Origin: Sinorhizobium kostiense
GTDB lineage: Bacteria > Pseudomonadota > Alphaproteobacteria > Rhizobiales > Rhizobiaceae
NCBI RefSeq assembly: GCF_017874595.1
Contig: NZ_JAGILA010000001.1
Coordinates: forward strand, 1,116,001-1,180,000
Length of the DNA stretch: 64,000 nt
Reading direction: 5' to 3'
Position numbers and translations under genes: made by a program. This document shows, in pieces, positions 28,074 to 36,189 of this stretch (its first letter is position 1; the number at the start of each line of letters is the position of its first letter). Below the pieces are notes generated by a model. The model was given only the letters and a program-made list of their open reading frames with translations. It had not been told where the DNA came from and did no database searches.

Positions 28074-28400
28074 GAAAGTGGTAGCGCGGGCGGCCCGGAT
28101 GCTCAATTTCGGTAAATTGCCGCGCCAGGTGAGAGGCTGGCATGCTCCAGCCAGCGCAGCGAGGAAGGAGACGAGTATGTTCACTCGGCTGGCAATCGGA
28201 ACTTTGTGTCTGTTGGCCACGACGATACTGGTTTCCGCGGAACTACTCTGGGGCGTCAATGGCCATCCAATCTCTGCCTATCCCGGGGTCAGTATGGAGA
28301 GGCAACTCGATTTTCTGGTGGACCTCGGGATGAAATCCTATCGCGTAAACATTTCCAGGGCGGAACAGGCGTCCCAACTGGCGCCTATTGTACGGGCTGC
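28074..28400 (+). repeat. Direct duplication, copy B (upstream and 5' end of intact glycosidase)
   Basis: The counterpart of 26423-26758; the right limit is approximate because similarity fades inside the coding region. This copy keeps the ribosome site GAGGAAGGAG and the complete gene, so it is the likely functional copy. Confidence 0.65.
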
Positions 28401-29619
28401 CAAGGTACGCGGGATAGAAATCCTTCCGGTGATCACCCCTGGCGGTATGGACCTCGACAACGAGAGCGTCGATGAACTTTACGACAAAGCTCATGCGCTC
28501 GCCGTCGCGCTCGGCTCGCAGTTCAAGGACGACATCCGTGTCTGGGAACTGGGGAACGAGATGGAAAACTACGCCATTATCCAACCATGCGAAATGCGGG
28601 ACGACGGCAGCCAGTATCCCTGCGAGTGGGGACCTGCCGGTGGAGACGGCCCCCTGCATTACTACGGCCCGCGCTGGGCCAAGGTGAGCGCTGTTTTGAA
28701 GGGCCTTTCCGATGGGATGATCGAGGTAGATCCCAAAATCCGCAAGGCAATGGGCACCGCCGGCTGGGGGCATACGGGTGCCTTCGAAAGGATGAAGCGG
28801 GACGGGATCAAGTGGGATATTTCCGTTTGGCATATGTATGGCGGCGATCCCGAACCGGCATTCAGGAAACTCGCTCGCTACGGCCGTCCTATATGGGTCA
28901 CCGAGTTCAACCACCCTTTCGGCAGTCAGCGCGGCGAAGAGCAGCAGGCGGATGGATTGAGGCAGACGATGAAGCGCCTGCACAAGTTGCAGGCCAAATA
29001 CAATGTGAAGGCTGCTCACATCTACGAACTGCTGGACGAAACCTATTGGGCCCCCGACTTCGAGGCCTACATGGGTCTCGTGAGATTGATCGCCAGGAGC
29101 GACGGCGGCTGGACGGTCGGGGAGCCCAAGCCGGCTTATGCGGCCGTCAGGCGCCTCATTCGTGGCGAACGTCGGTTGCCAAAACCCAGAAGGAGTTGCG
29201 ATCCCGCTGAAAGTAGTGCCTCCGATCCCCTGCCGACCCGTCAGGCGCATTTTGCCGTCTGTCTCGTGTTGGGGCGCAAGGGTGACGCAGAAACGGTGGA
29301 GCGGTGGGTAGAGGCGTTGGAAAACGGCAAGGTGAATGTCACGGCAATGATGCTCGATCTGTTGCACTCGGATGAGTTCAGGGCGCGATATGCACCCTTT
29401 GGCCTGACCGACCGTGCCTATGTCGATTTTCTTTATCTCCTGCTGCTTGGCCGGCCCGCGGATGCGTACGGGCTCCACACCTATGCCACGAACCTGCAAG
29501 GCGGCTCGGTGACCCGGGAGCACGTGGCCCTGGGCCTCATTCAGTCAAGCGAATTTCAGAAGAAATTCGCAGCCCAACTCGGCACGAAACCGGCAACGTC
29601 ATCGGCCGCGCCGGGTTAA
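28177..29619 (+). CDS. Secreted clan GH-A glycosidase with C-terminal DUF4214
   Basis: A 480-residue exported protein. A Sec signal peptide covers ~1-21. Residues ~22-340 form a TIM-barrel hydrolase: WELGNEMENY supplies the acid/base Glu128 and IWVTEFNHPF the nucleophile Glu243, the clan GH-A layout seen in GH5/GH39-type enzymes. A linker precedes a DUF4214 domain (~375-465; SDEFRARYAPFGLTD, FLYLLLLGRPAD, SSEFQKKFA), often attached to exported or surface proteins. It may trim or modify the exopolysaccharide made nearby. GAGGAAGGAG fixes ATG 28177. Its 5' part is duplicated at 26525. Confidence 0.8.
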   Translation: MFTRLAIGTLCLLATTILVSAELLWGVNGHPISAYPGVSMERQLDFLVDLGMKSYRVNISRAEQASQLAPIVRAAKVRGIEILPVITPGGMDLDNESVDELYDKAHALAVALGSQFKDDIRVWELGNEMENYAIIQPCEMRDDGSQYPCEWGPAGGDGPLHYYGPRWAKVSAVLKGLSDGMIEVDPKIRKAMGTAGWGHTGAFERMKRDGIKWDISVWHMYGGDPEPAFRKLARYGRPIWVTEFNHPFGSQRGEEQQADGLRQTMKRLHKLQAKYNVKAAHIYELLDETYWAPDFEAYMGLVRLIARSDGGWTVGEPKPAYAAVRRLIRGERRLPKPRRSCDPAESSASDPLPTRQAHFAVCLVLGRKGDAETVERWVEALENGKVNVTAMMLDLLHSDEFRARYAPFGLTDRAYVDFLYLLLLGRPADAYGLHTYATNLQGGSVTREHVALGLIQSSEFQKKFAAQLGTKPATSSAAPG

Positions 29620-29698
29620 GGCCTCTCCTGGACATCCGGCAAGTGCGATCCAAACTGCACCATTCCGACCCCCGGGCGCTTGAGGCCGGTAGACCTGA

Positions 29699-29776
29699 CT
29701 ACAGCGCCGCGTGGACGCGCGGGGGTCGCTTTTGGCATCGAACTTTCCGGTTCCGTTTTGCGGGGCCGATGCGCTA
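29699..29776. repeat. Decayed RIME-like element overlapping the htpG stop
   Basis: It begins CTACAGCGCCGCG and ends GGGGCCGATGCGCTAG. The same two edges, in the same order, occur at 41353-41455. The last CTA is the complement of the htpG TAG stop codon, so the element reaches into the end of the gene. Confidence 0.55.
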
Positions 29777-31651
29777 GCGCTTCAAAGCTCGCGCGAACAG
29801 GCGCGAGAGCCGTTCGGCAAAGGCGCGCGGATCTTCGGGCTTGTCGCCATCGAGTACGCGTGCCTCATCGAAGAGCAGCTTGACGGCGTCGTGGAGAAAG
29901 CCCTCGTCCTCCGCCGGGGCCGCGGCGAGGGCCGCGATCAGCGCGTGAGCGGGATTGATCTCAAGAATGGGTTTCGCCCTGCCTTCGACCCGACCGGCGC
30001 CCTGCAGCATCTTCTGCAGCTGGAGGTCGGGGCCGTGCTCGGGTGCCACGAGGCAGACGGCGCTTTCCGTCAGACGGTCGGAGGTTCTGACATCCGAGAC
30101 AACGTCGCCGAGCGTCGTCTTGGCGAAAGCAACGAATTCGGTCATTGACGGGTTTGCCGCCGCGGCGGCGCTCTCATCCTTGGCGATACCCGCTAGATCG
30201 GCCGCCCCTTGCGTGATGGACTTGAACGGCTTGCCTTCGAAATCGGGCGCCGTGGTCACCCAGAAGCTGTCGACCGGGTCCGTCAACAGAAGCACTTCGA
30301 TGCCGCGGGCACGGAAGCCCTCCAGTTGCGGCGAAGCCTGAAGTTGCGCGAGGCTGTCGCCGGTGAGATAGTAGATCGCCGTCTGGCCTTCCTTCATGTC
30401 CTTGAGATAGTCGCTCAAGGCGCGCGGCTTGTCCTCTGCTGTCGTGCGGAAACGGGAAAGGGCCAGGAGCTGGCTCCGCCGCTCGAAGTCCTCGTAGATG
30501 CCTTCCTTGATGACGCTGCCGAAGTTCTCCCACAGCTTGGTGAAGGCATCCGCATCGCTCTCCGCCAGCTTCTCGATGCCCGTCAGCAGCCGATTGGTCA
30601 GTCCCTTGCGAATATTTGCGAGCAAGGGGCTTTCCTGAATCATCTCGCGCGAAACGTTGAGCGGCAGATCGGCCGTGTCGACGAGGCCGCGCGCGAAGCG
30701 CAAATAGCGCGGCAGCAGTTCTGCTTCATCGGTGATGAAGACCCGCTTTACGTAGAGCTTCATCCTGCCCTTGCGGTCCGGGTCGAACAGGTCGAAGGGC
30801 TTGGAGCCCGGCACGAAAGCGAGCGCCGTATATTCGTGGCGCCCCTCGGCACGGAAATGCACTGTCAGCGCCGGTTCGTCGTAGTGGCCGGAGACGCCGC
30901 GATAGAAATCGGTGTAGTCGTCCTTGGAAATCTCGCTCTTCTGTTTCGTCCACAGCGCCGTACCGTCGGCCACCTGGGCCGGCTCTGCGCCCGGCTTTTC
31001 GACGATCGATATGGGGACGGGGACGTGACCGGACTGGTCCTTGACGATCCGTTCTACCGTCCAGCGAGAGGTATAAGTCTTGGCATCGTCCTTCAGATGC
31101 AGCGTGATACGCGTGCCGCGGGCAGGCGCCTCCGCGGGCTCGATGCTGGAAACCGTGTAACTGCCCTTGCCGTCCGAGGTCCAGTGCCATGCCTTGTCCG
31201 AGCCGGCGCGGCGGGAAACGACGTCGACATTGTCGGCGACCATGAAGGCGGAATAAAAGCCGACGCCGAATTGGCCGATGAGCTGCGCACCTTCCTTGCC
31301 CTGCGCCGCCTCGATGCGTTCCATGAAGGCCCGCGTTCCGGATCGCGCGATGGTGCCGAGGGACTCAACCAACTCGTCGCGGCTCATGCCGATGCCATTG
31401 TCCTCGACGATCAGTCGGGTTTTTTCTTCGTCGAGCGTCAGGGTGATGCGTGGTGCCGGATTGCTACCGAGGAGTTCAGGCGCGACGATCGCTTCGTAGC
31501 GTAGCTTCTCACAGGCGTCCGCGGCGTTCGAAATGAGCTCCCGGAGAAAGACATTCTTATCGGAGTAGACGGAATGCACCATCAAGTGCAGCAGCTTGGC
31601 AACATCGGCTTCGAAGACATGTTTCTCGACGGACATTTCGACATCACTCAT
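29774..31651 (-). CDS. htpG: Molecular chaperone HtpG (Hsp90)
   Basis: A 625-residue bacterial Hsp90. The N-terminal ATPase domain has LRELISNAADACEKLRYEA, DNGIGMSRDEL, and the lid GQFGVGFYSAFMVA; the middle domain has VKRVFITDEAELLPRYLRF and the Arg-bearing SREMIQESPLLANIRKGL; a C-terminal dimer domain follows. It acts in the cytoplasm as a dimeric ATP-driven chaperone. ATG 31651 follows AGGAGG at 11 bp; upstream in-frame ATGs lack sites. Its TAG stop lies in a repeat element. Confidence 0.97.
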   Translation of the reverse strand: MSDVEMSVEKHVFEADVAKLLHLMVHSVYSDKNVFLRELISNAADACEKLRYEAIVAPELLGSNPAPRITLTLDEEKTRLIVEDNGIGMSRDELVESLGTIARSGTRAFMERIEAAQGKEGAQLIGQFGVGFYSAFMVADNVDVVSRRAGSDKAWHWTSDGKGSYTVSSIEPAEAPARGTRITLHLKDDAKTYTSRWTVERIVKDQSGHVPVPISIVEKPGAEPAQVADGTALWTKQKSEISKDDYTDFYRGVSGHYDEPALTVHFRAEGRHEYTALAFVPGSKPFDLFDPDRKGRMKLYVKRVFITDEAELLPRYLRFARGLVDTADLPLNVSREMIQESPLLANIRKGLTNRLLTGIEKLAESDADAFTKLWENFGSVIKEGIYEDFERRSQLLALSRFRTTAEDKPRALSDYLKDMKEGQTAIYYLTGDSLAQLQASPQLEGFRARGIEVLLLTDPVDSFWVTTAPDFEGKPFKSITQGAADLAGIAKDESAAAAANPSMTEFVAFAKTTLGDVVSDVRTSDRLTESAVCLVAPEHGPDLQLQKMLQGAGRVEGRAKPILEINPAHALIAALAAAPAEDEGFLHDAVKLLFDEARVLDGDKPEDPRAFAERLSRLFARALKR

Positions 31652-31781
31652 CGCGCTGCGGACCTCCTGAAATCGCGTTCGAACTTGACGGGCGAGGCGG
31701 GCGGGGATCTGGCCCCAACCGGTCATTTCGGCCCCAATTGGCAAGCCGCAGCGGGAATTTCAAGGGGCGCGTAATCGTCTG

Positions 31782-33257
31782 TCAGATGTTGCCCATGCAG
31801 AGATACTTCATCTCCAGATAGTCTTCGAGGCCGTGGCGCGATCCCTCGCGGCCAATTCCGGATTGCTTGATGCCGCCGAAGGGCGCCGCTTCGGAAGACA
31901 TGCGCCCGGTGTTGATACCGACCATGCCATATTCGAGCGCCTCGGCCACATGCCAGACGCGCTTGAGGTTCTCCGCATAGAAATAGGCGGCGAGGCCATA
32001 GATGGTGTCGTTCGCCTCCGCCACGACCTGGTCGGCATCATGGAAGCGGATGATCGGGGCGATCGGCCCGAAGGTCTCCTCCTGTGCAACGCGCATATGA
32101 TGCGAGATGCCGGAAAGAACGGTCGGTTCGAAGAAGGTGCCGACCGTTCCGATCCGCTTGCCGCCGCAGCGAAGCTCGGCGCCCTTCGCGAGCGCGTCGG
32201 CGATATGCGCTTCGATCTTTTCGATCGCATGGGCGTCGATCATCGGTCCGATGGCGACGCCGGCGGAAAAGCCGTCGCCGACGGTCAGCTGACGCACCCG
32301 GGCCACGAATTTCTCGGCAAAGGCGTCATGCACCGCCGATTGCACATAGATGCGATTTGCCGATACGCAGGTCTGGCCGGCATTGCGAAATTTCGCTTGG
32401 ATTGCGCCGTCGACGGCTTCGTCGATATCGGCGTCGTCGAAAACGATGAAGGGCGCATTGCCCCCGAGCTCGAGGCTCACTTTCTTGATCTGGTCGGAAC
32501 ATTGGCGCATCAAGAGCCGTCCGACTTCGGTCGAACCGGTGAAACTGATCTTGCGGACCATTGGATTGCTGCAGAGCTCGCGGCCGATCGGCGCGCCTTC
32601 GGCAGCATAGATGAGATTGACGACGCCCGCGGGAAAGCCCGCCCTTGCGGCAAGCGCGACCATTGCGCCCGCGACGAGCGGCGTCTGTTCTGCAGGCTTG
32701 AGCACTACGGTGCAGCCGGCGGCGAGCGCCGGCGAGATCTTGCGTGCCACCATGGATGCCGGGAAATTCCAAGGGGTGATGGTGCCGACGACGCCGACCG
32801 GTTGTTTGATGACGAGCATGCGGCGATCATTGGCCGGTGCCGGGAAGGTTTCTCCATAGACGCGCTTGGCTTCCTCCGCATACCACTCGACATAGGAGGC
32901 GGCATGGAGCACCTCACCCTTCGCCTCGCCGAGCGGCTTTCCCATCTCGGCCGTCAGGATCGCGGCAAGGTCGTCCACGTGCTCGACGATCAGGTCGTGC
33001 CAGCGGCGCAGGATTGCACTGCGGTCCTTGGCGGGCTTTGCCGCCCAGAGCGCTTGCGCCGCGTGGGCTGCGGCGATCGCAACGCGCGTCTCCTCGATGC
33101 CCATGTCGGGCAGAGTGGCGAGCAACTCGCCGGTCGAGGGGTTTAGAACGTCGAAGGCCGAACCTGTCCGCCCGCCGGAGGGCGAGGTCACGTGGTCGAG
33201 CTCCGCGAACAGGTCTGCTGCGCGGAGGTGTCTGGTGAGTGCATGTGTCAGGGCCAT
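31782..33257 (-). CDS. gabD: NAD(P)-dependent succinate-semialdehyde dehydrogenase
   Basis: A 491-residue aldehyde dehydrogenase of the SSADH group: PWNFPASMVARKISPALAAG, the catalytic Glu263 in VSLELGGNAP, and the nucleophile Cys297 in GQTCVSANR. It oxidises succinate semialdehyde, the product of GabT, to succinate. ATG 33257 (MALTHAL) follows GGGAGGATACGCC. It is 237 bp downstream of gabT on the same strand, with a RIME element between, so it may have its own promoter or be read through. Confidence 0.9.
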   Translation of the reverse strand: MALTHALTRHLRAADLFAELDHVTSPSGGRTGSAFDVLNPSTGELLATLPDMGIEETRVAIAAAHAAQALWAAKPAKDRSAILRRWHDLIVEHVDDLAAILTAEMGKPLGEAKGEVLHAASYVEWYAEEAKRVYGETFPAPANDRRMLVIKQPVGVVGTITPWNFPASMVARKISPALAAGCTVVLKPAEQTPLVAGAMVALAARAGFPAGVVNLIYAAEGAPIGRELCSNPMVRKISFTGSTEVGRLLMRQCSDQIKKVSLELGGNAPFIVFDDADIDEAVDGAIQAKFRNAGQTCVSANRIYVQSAVHDAFAEKFVARVRQLTVGDGFSAGVAIGPMIDAHAIEKIEAHIADALAKGAELRCGGKRIGTVGTFFEPTVLSGISHHMRVAQEETFGPIAPIIRFHDADQVVAEANDTIYGLAAYFYAENLKRVWHVAEALEYGMVGINTGRMSSEAAPFGGIKQSGIGREGSRHGLEDYLEMKYLCMGNI

Positions 33258-33335
33258 GGCGTATCCTCCCGCGATGCTTGCCGCAGCTACAAGCTCGCTC
33301 TTGTTCTTCTTGCGGGCGGGCTGCCGGCCCACGCC

Positions 33336-33439
33336 CTACAGCGCCGCGCGTCTTATAAGACGCGGGAAGTTCGCTGTAGAACTTTGAAACGCTGCATGTC
33401 TTTGTCCTTAGGTCGGCTTCGATTTAAGGAGACATGCAG
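33336..33439. repeat. RIME-type rhizobial intergenic mosaic element
   Basis: A compact ~104-bp element with two hairpins. The first has arms CTACAGCG (33336-33343) and CGCTGTAG (33372-33379) around a perfect 18-bp palindrome at 33347-33364 (centre CTTATAAG). The second has arms CTGCATGTC (33392-33400) and GACATGCAG (33431-33439) with inner CCTTA/TTAAGG pairing. This structure matches the RIME repeats described in S. meliloti. It lies between gabT and gabD. Confidence 0.88.
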
Positions 33440-33494
33440 TGGGCCGGCGCTTTCGCCTGCCGGACGACCGCGATAGCGGCGGCCCGGCGTCAGG

Positions 33495-34772
33495 TCAACT
33501 GCGGGCTTCGACGATCGAAGCCTCGAGAATGTCCAGCGCCTCCGCGAAGACCTCATCCTGAATCGTGATCGGCGCCAGGAAGCGGATGACGTTGCCATGC
33601 GTGCCGCAGGTGAGCAGGATCAACCCCCTTTCGAGAGCGTTGAGCCGTACCTTGTTGGCGAAATCGGCGCTCGGCTGGTTCGTCGTCACATCGTTGAACT
33701 CGACCGCATTCATGAAGCCGGGCCCGCGGATGTCGACGATCTCCGGCACCTTCTCGCGGATCGAGGCGAGCCGCTGTTTCAGCCGGCTCCCGAGCTGGTT
33801 CGCCCGCTCGCAAAGCTGCTCCTCCTCGATCACGTCGAGCACGGCATGGGCTGCTGCAATGCCGATGGGGCTGCCGCCATAGGTTCCGCCGAGGCCGCCA
33901 GGCCCCGGCGCATCCATGATCTCGGCGCGGCCGGTGACGGCGGCGAGCGGGAAGCCGCCGGCGAGGCTCTTCGCCATGGTCGTAAGGTCCGGCGCGATGG
34001 CGTGATGCTCCATCGCGAAGAGCTTGCCGGTGCGGGCAAAGCCGGTCTGGACCTCATCGGCAATCAACAGGATGCCATACTGGTCGCAGATTTCGCGAAG
34101 TGCCTTCATGAAGGCTGTCGGAGCCGGATAGAAGCCGCCTTCGCCCTGGACCGGCTCGATGATGATGGCGGCGACACGGCCCGGATCGACATCGGCTGCG
34201 AAGAGTTTTCTCAAGGCGGCGAGCGACTGCTCGACGCTGACGCCGTGGAGCTCGATCGGGAAGGGCGCATGGAAGACGTCGGCCGGCATCGAGCCGAAGC
34301 CGACCTTGTAAGGCACGACCTTGCCGGTGAGTGCCATGCCCATGAAGGTGCGGCCGTGAAAGCCGCCGCCGAAGGCGATGATCGCCTGGCGGCCGGTCGC
34401 GGCACGGGCGATCTTGACGGCGTTTTCGACTGCTTCCGCACCGGTGGTAACGAAGATCGTCTTCTTCGCGAATTTGCCGGGTGCGAGTGCGTTCAGCCGT
34501 TCGGCCAGATGAACGTAATTCTCATAAGGCACCACCTGATGGCAGGTGTGAGTGAAGCGGTCGAGCTGTTCCTTGACGGCAGCTATGACTTTCGGGTGCC
34601 GGTGACCCGTGTTGACAACGGCTATGCCGGCCGCGAAGTCGATATAGCGCCTGCCGTGCTTGTCCCAGATTTCGGCATTTTCCGTACGGTCGGCATAGAT
34701 CTGCGTGGCCATTCCCACGCCGCGTGAGATCGCTGCGTTCTTGCGGTCGGTCAGGCTGGTCATAGTCGTCAT
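33495..34772 (-). CDS. gabT: 4-aminobutyrate aminotransferase
   Basis: A 425-residue class III aminotransferase: TTGAEAVENAVKIARAAT, FGGGFHGRTFMGMALTG, EPVQGEGGFYP, LLIADEVQTGFARTG with the PLP Asp, and the Schiff-base Lys268 in TMAKSLAGGFP (the same number as in E. coli GabT). It transfers the amino group of GABA to 2-oxoglutarate, giving succinate semialdehyde for GabD. ATG 34772 is used; ATG 34763 is an alternative. Divergent from the MerR-XRE-cupin regulator, with palindromes in the gap. Confidence 0.93.
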   Translation of the reverse strand: MTTMTSLTDRKNAAISRGVGMATQIYADRTENAEIWDKHGRRYIDFAAGIAVVNTGHRHPKVIAAVKEQLDRFTHTCHQVVPYENYVHLAERLNALAPGKFAKKTIFVTTGAEAVENAVKIARAATGRQAIIAFGGGFHGRTFMGMALTGKVVPYKVGFGSMPADVFHAPFPIELHGVSVEQSLAALRKLFAADVDPGRVAAIIIEPVQGEGGFYPAPTAFMKALREICDQYGILLIADEVQTGFARTGKLFAMEHHAIAPDLTTMAKSLAGGFPLAAVTGRAEIMDAPGPGGLGGTYGGSPIGIAAAHAVLDVIEEEQLCERANQLGSRLKQRLASIREKVPEIVDIRGPGFMNAVEFNDVTTNQPSADFANKVRLNALERGLILLTCGTHGNVIRFLAPITIQDEVFAEALDILEASIVEARS

Positions 34773-34791
34773 CCTGTTCTGTGGAGATATA

Positions 34792-34808
34792 TTGCATTTT
34801 TTCTGCAA
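34792..34808. promoter_or_regulatory. Candidate operator 1 upstream of gabT
   Basis: TTGCATTTTTTCTGCAA: arms TTGCA and TGCAA around a 7-bp spacer, 20-36 bp upstream of the gabT ATG and in the gap shared with the divergent regulator. Assignment to that regulator is inference. Confidence 0.45.
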
Positions 34809-34845
34809 CTTTTATCGGGAAGTGGTACACTTTTCGAGGTGGAAT

Positions 34846-34860
34846 GCAAATCAAATTTGC
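34846..34860. promoter_or_regulatory. Candidate operator 2 in gabT/regulator gap
   Basis: GCAAATCAAATTTGC: perfect 6-bp arms around 3 bp, ~38 bp from operator 1. Its TGCAAAT half resembles the TGCAA arm of operator 1, as expected if one dimeric regulator uses both. Confidence 0.45.
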
Positions 34861-34984
34861 TGATCGAGACAACACCGCGAATGATGGGCGCTGCTTGTAA
34901 TACGAGGTGCCTCGCGGCTAGATTGCCGAGGGCAGGGAAGGGCGCGCAACCCAATCGCCGCCATGCCAAGCGAGGGCGGAAAGA

Positions 34985-35812
34985 ATGAACGGGGCTGGAG
35001 AGATACGCTACAAGGTCGCGGAGGCGGCAAGGCTTGCCGGTGTCTCGGCCTCCACGCTCAGGCTCTGGGAAACGCAAGGCCTCGTCGTGCCGGAGCGCTC
35101 CCCGACCGGCCACCGGCAATATACCGAGGCCGATCTTGCCCGCTTGAAGCGCATTTCGTGGTTCCGCTCCGAACGCGGCCTGAACCCGGCCGCAATTCGT
35201 GAAGCGCTGGAAGCGGAAACGAACGCGAGCGAGGATATGGCGCCTGCGGCAGCGCCGGATAGCAGTGCCGATCTCCAGGTTGGCCGCAAGTTGCGCAGTC
35301 TTCGTCATGCCGCGGGCAAGACGCTGGAACAGGTGGCGGGCGATATCGGCATCGCCGCTTCCGTGCTGTCGACGCTGGAGCGGACCTCGCAAGGCGTTTC
35401 CATCGCCGTTTTGCACAATCTTGCAGAATATTTTGGTGCGACGGTGTCGAGCCTCTCCGGCGAGAGTGAGCTTAAGGAGCGGGCGCTGATCCGGGCCGGC
35501 GAGTGGCGCACCTGGCCGCGCACGACGCCGGGGGTAACGGTCCAGCTTCTCGCTGAGGGCAATAATCAGATGGATTGCCATCGTTTCGTGTTGGCGCCCG
35601 GCGCGTCGAGCGAAGGAGCCTATGGGCACGAGGGAGAGGAGTTCGTCTACGTGCTCTCAGGGCGCGTAGAGTTCGTTTTGGACGGCGCTCAGTTCTACGA
35701 TCTCAGTCCTGGCGATTCGCTTTATTTCGCGAGCCGCCGCCGCCACGCATGGTCGAACCGCCACGATGGCGAAACCGTGCTGCTCTGGATCAATACGCCG
35801 CCGACATTTTAG
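34985..35812 (+). CDS. MerR-XRE-cupin fusion transcriptional regulator
   Basis: A 275-residue regulator with three parts. Residues ~8-70 are a MerR helix-turn-helix (YKVAEAARLAGVSASTLRLW, then ERSPTGHRQYTEADLARL). Residues ~95-155 are an XRE/Cro helix-turn-helix (LRSLRHAAGKTLEQVAGDIG, STLERTSQG). Residues ~195-270 are a cupin (GHEGEEFVYVLSGRVEF, LSPGDSLYFASRRRHAW) that should bind a small ligand. XRE-cupin regulators such as PuuR control amine and GABA catabolism; the extra N-terminal MerR domain is unusual. It is divergent from gabT, its likely target. Confidence 0.85.
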   Translation: MNGAGEIRYKVAEAARLAGVSASTLRLWETQGLVVPERSPTGHRQYTEADLARLKRISWFRSERGLNPAAIREALEAETNASEDMAPAAAPDSSADLQVGRKLRSLRHAAGKTLEQVAGDIGIAASVLSTLERTSQGVSIAVLHNLAEYFGATVSSLSGESELKERALIRAGEWRTWPRTTPGVTVQLLAEGNNQMDCHRFVLAPGASSEGAYGHEGEEFVYVLSGRVEFVLDGAQFYDLSPGDSLYFASRRRHAWSNRHDGETVLLWINTPPTF

Positions 35813-36189
35813 ATTTAGTCTCCAAGCTTCCAGGCGCCGAATTTATGCAGCGTGCTCGACACGGGTGCAGCCCACTCGCAGATTGCCAAGATTTCGTAAC
35901 TAGCAAGGCGCGTTGGCGGGGAGCCATCAAGAACAACTCCGATGTTCGTACTCGTTGCGCGAACAGCACATCGACGTCCTCTTCCACCGAGGCATTTCCT
36001 TGCGTCAGGTGTGCCAAAGTTTAGCCTGATTTGACCATACATTTGGCCCCACTGCTTTTTAGCCATTCTTTCACCTTTTGAACCCACCGCGCCGGCAGAG
36101 AGGCAAAACTGAACCGGCGGCAAGGGTGATGCGTGTTCACGGAGCGATGCCACGGGGGACCCCCAAACGCTCACTCGAAGGGGATGTTC
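35813..36189. other. Intergenic region before the glycan cassette
   Basis: 377 bp without a supported gene; codon use in all frames looks random and the stretch is AT-richer than its neighbours. It must hold the promoter of the operon starting at 36190. GAAGGGGA at 36178-36185 is the ribosome site of that gene. No other element recognised. Confidence 0.4.

Noticed and set aside
26400-28400. Insertion sequence as cause of the duplicated segment
   Set aside because: No transposase frame or terminal inverted repeats were seen around either copy; simple duplication or recombination explains what is visible.
33336-33439. CRISPR or phage attachment site
   Set aside because: The internal symmetry is two hairpins of a known rhizobial RIME element, with no spacer array, integrase or duplicated target.
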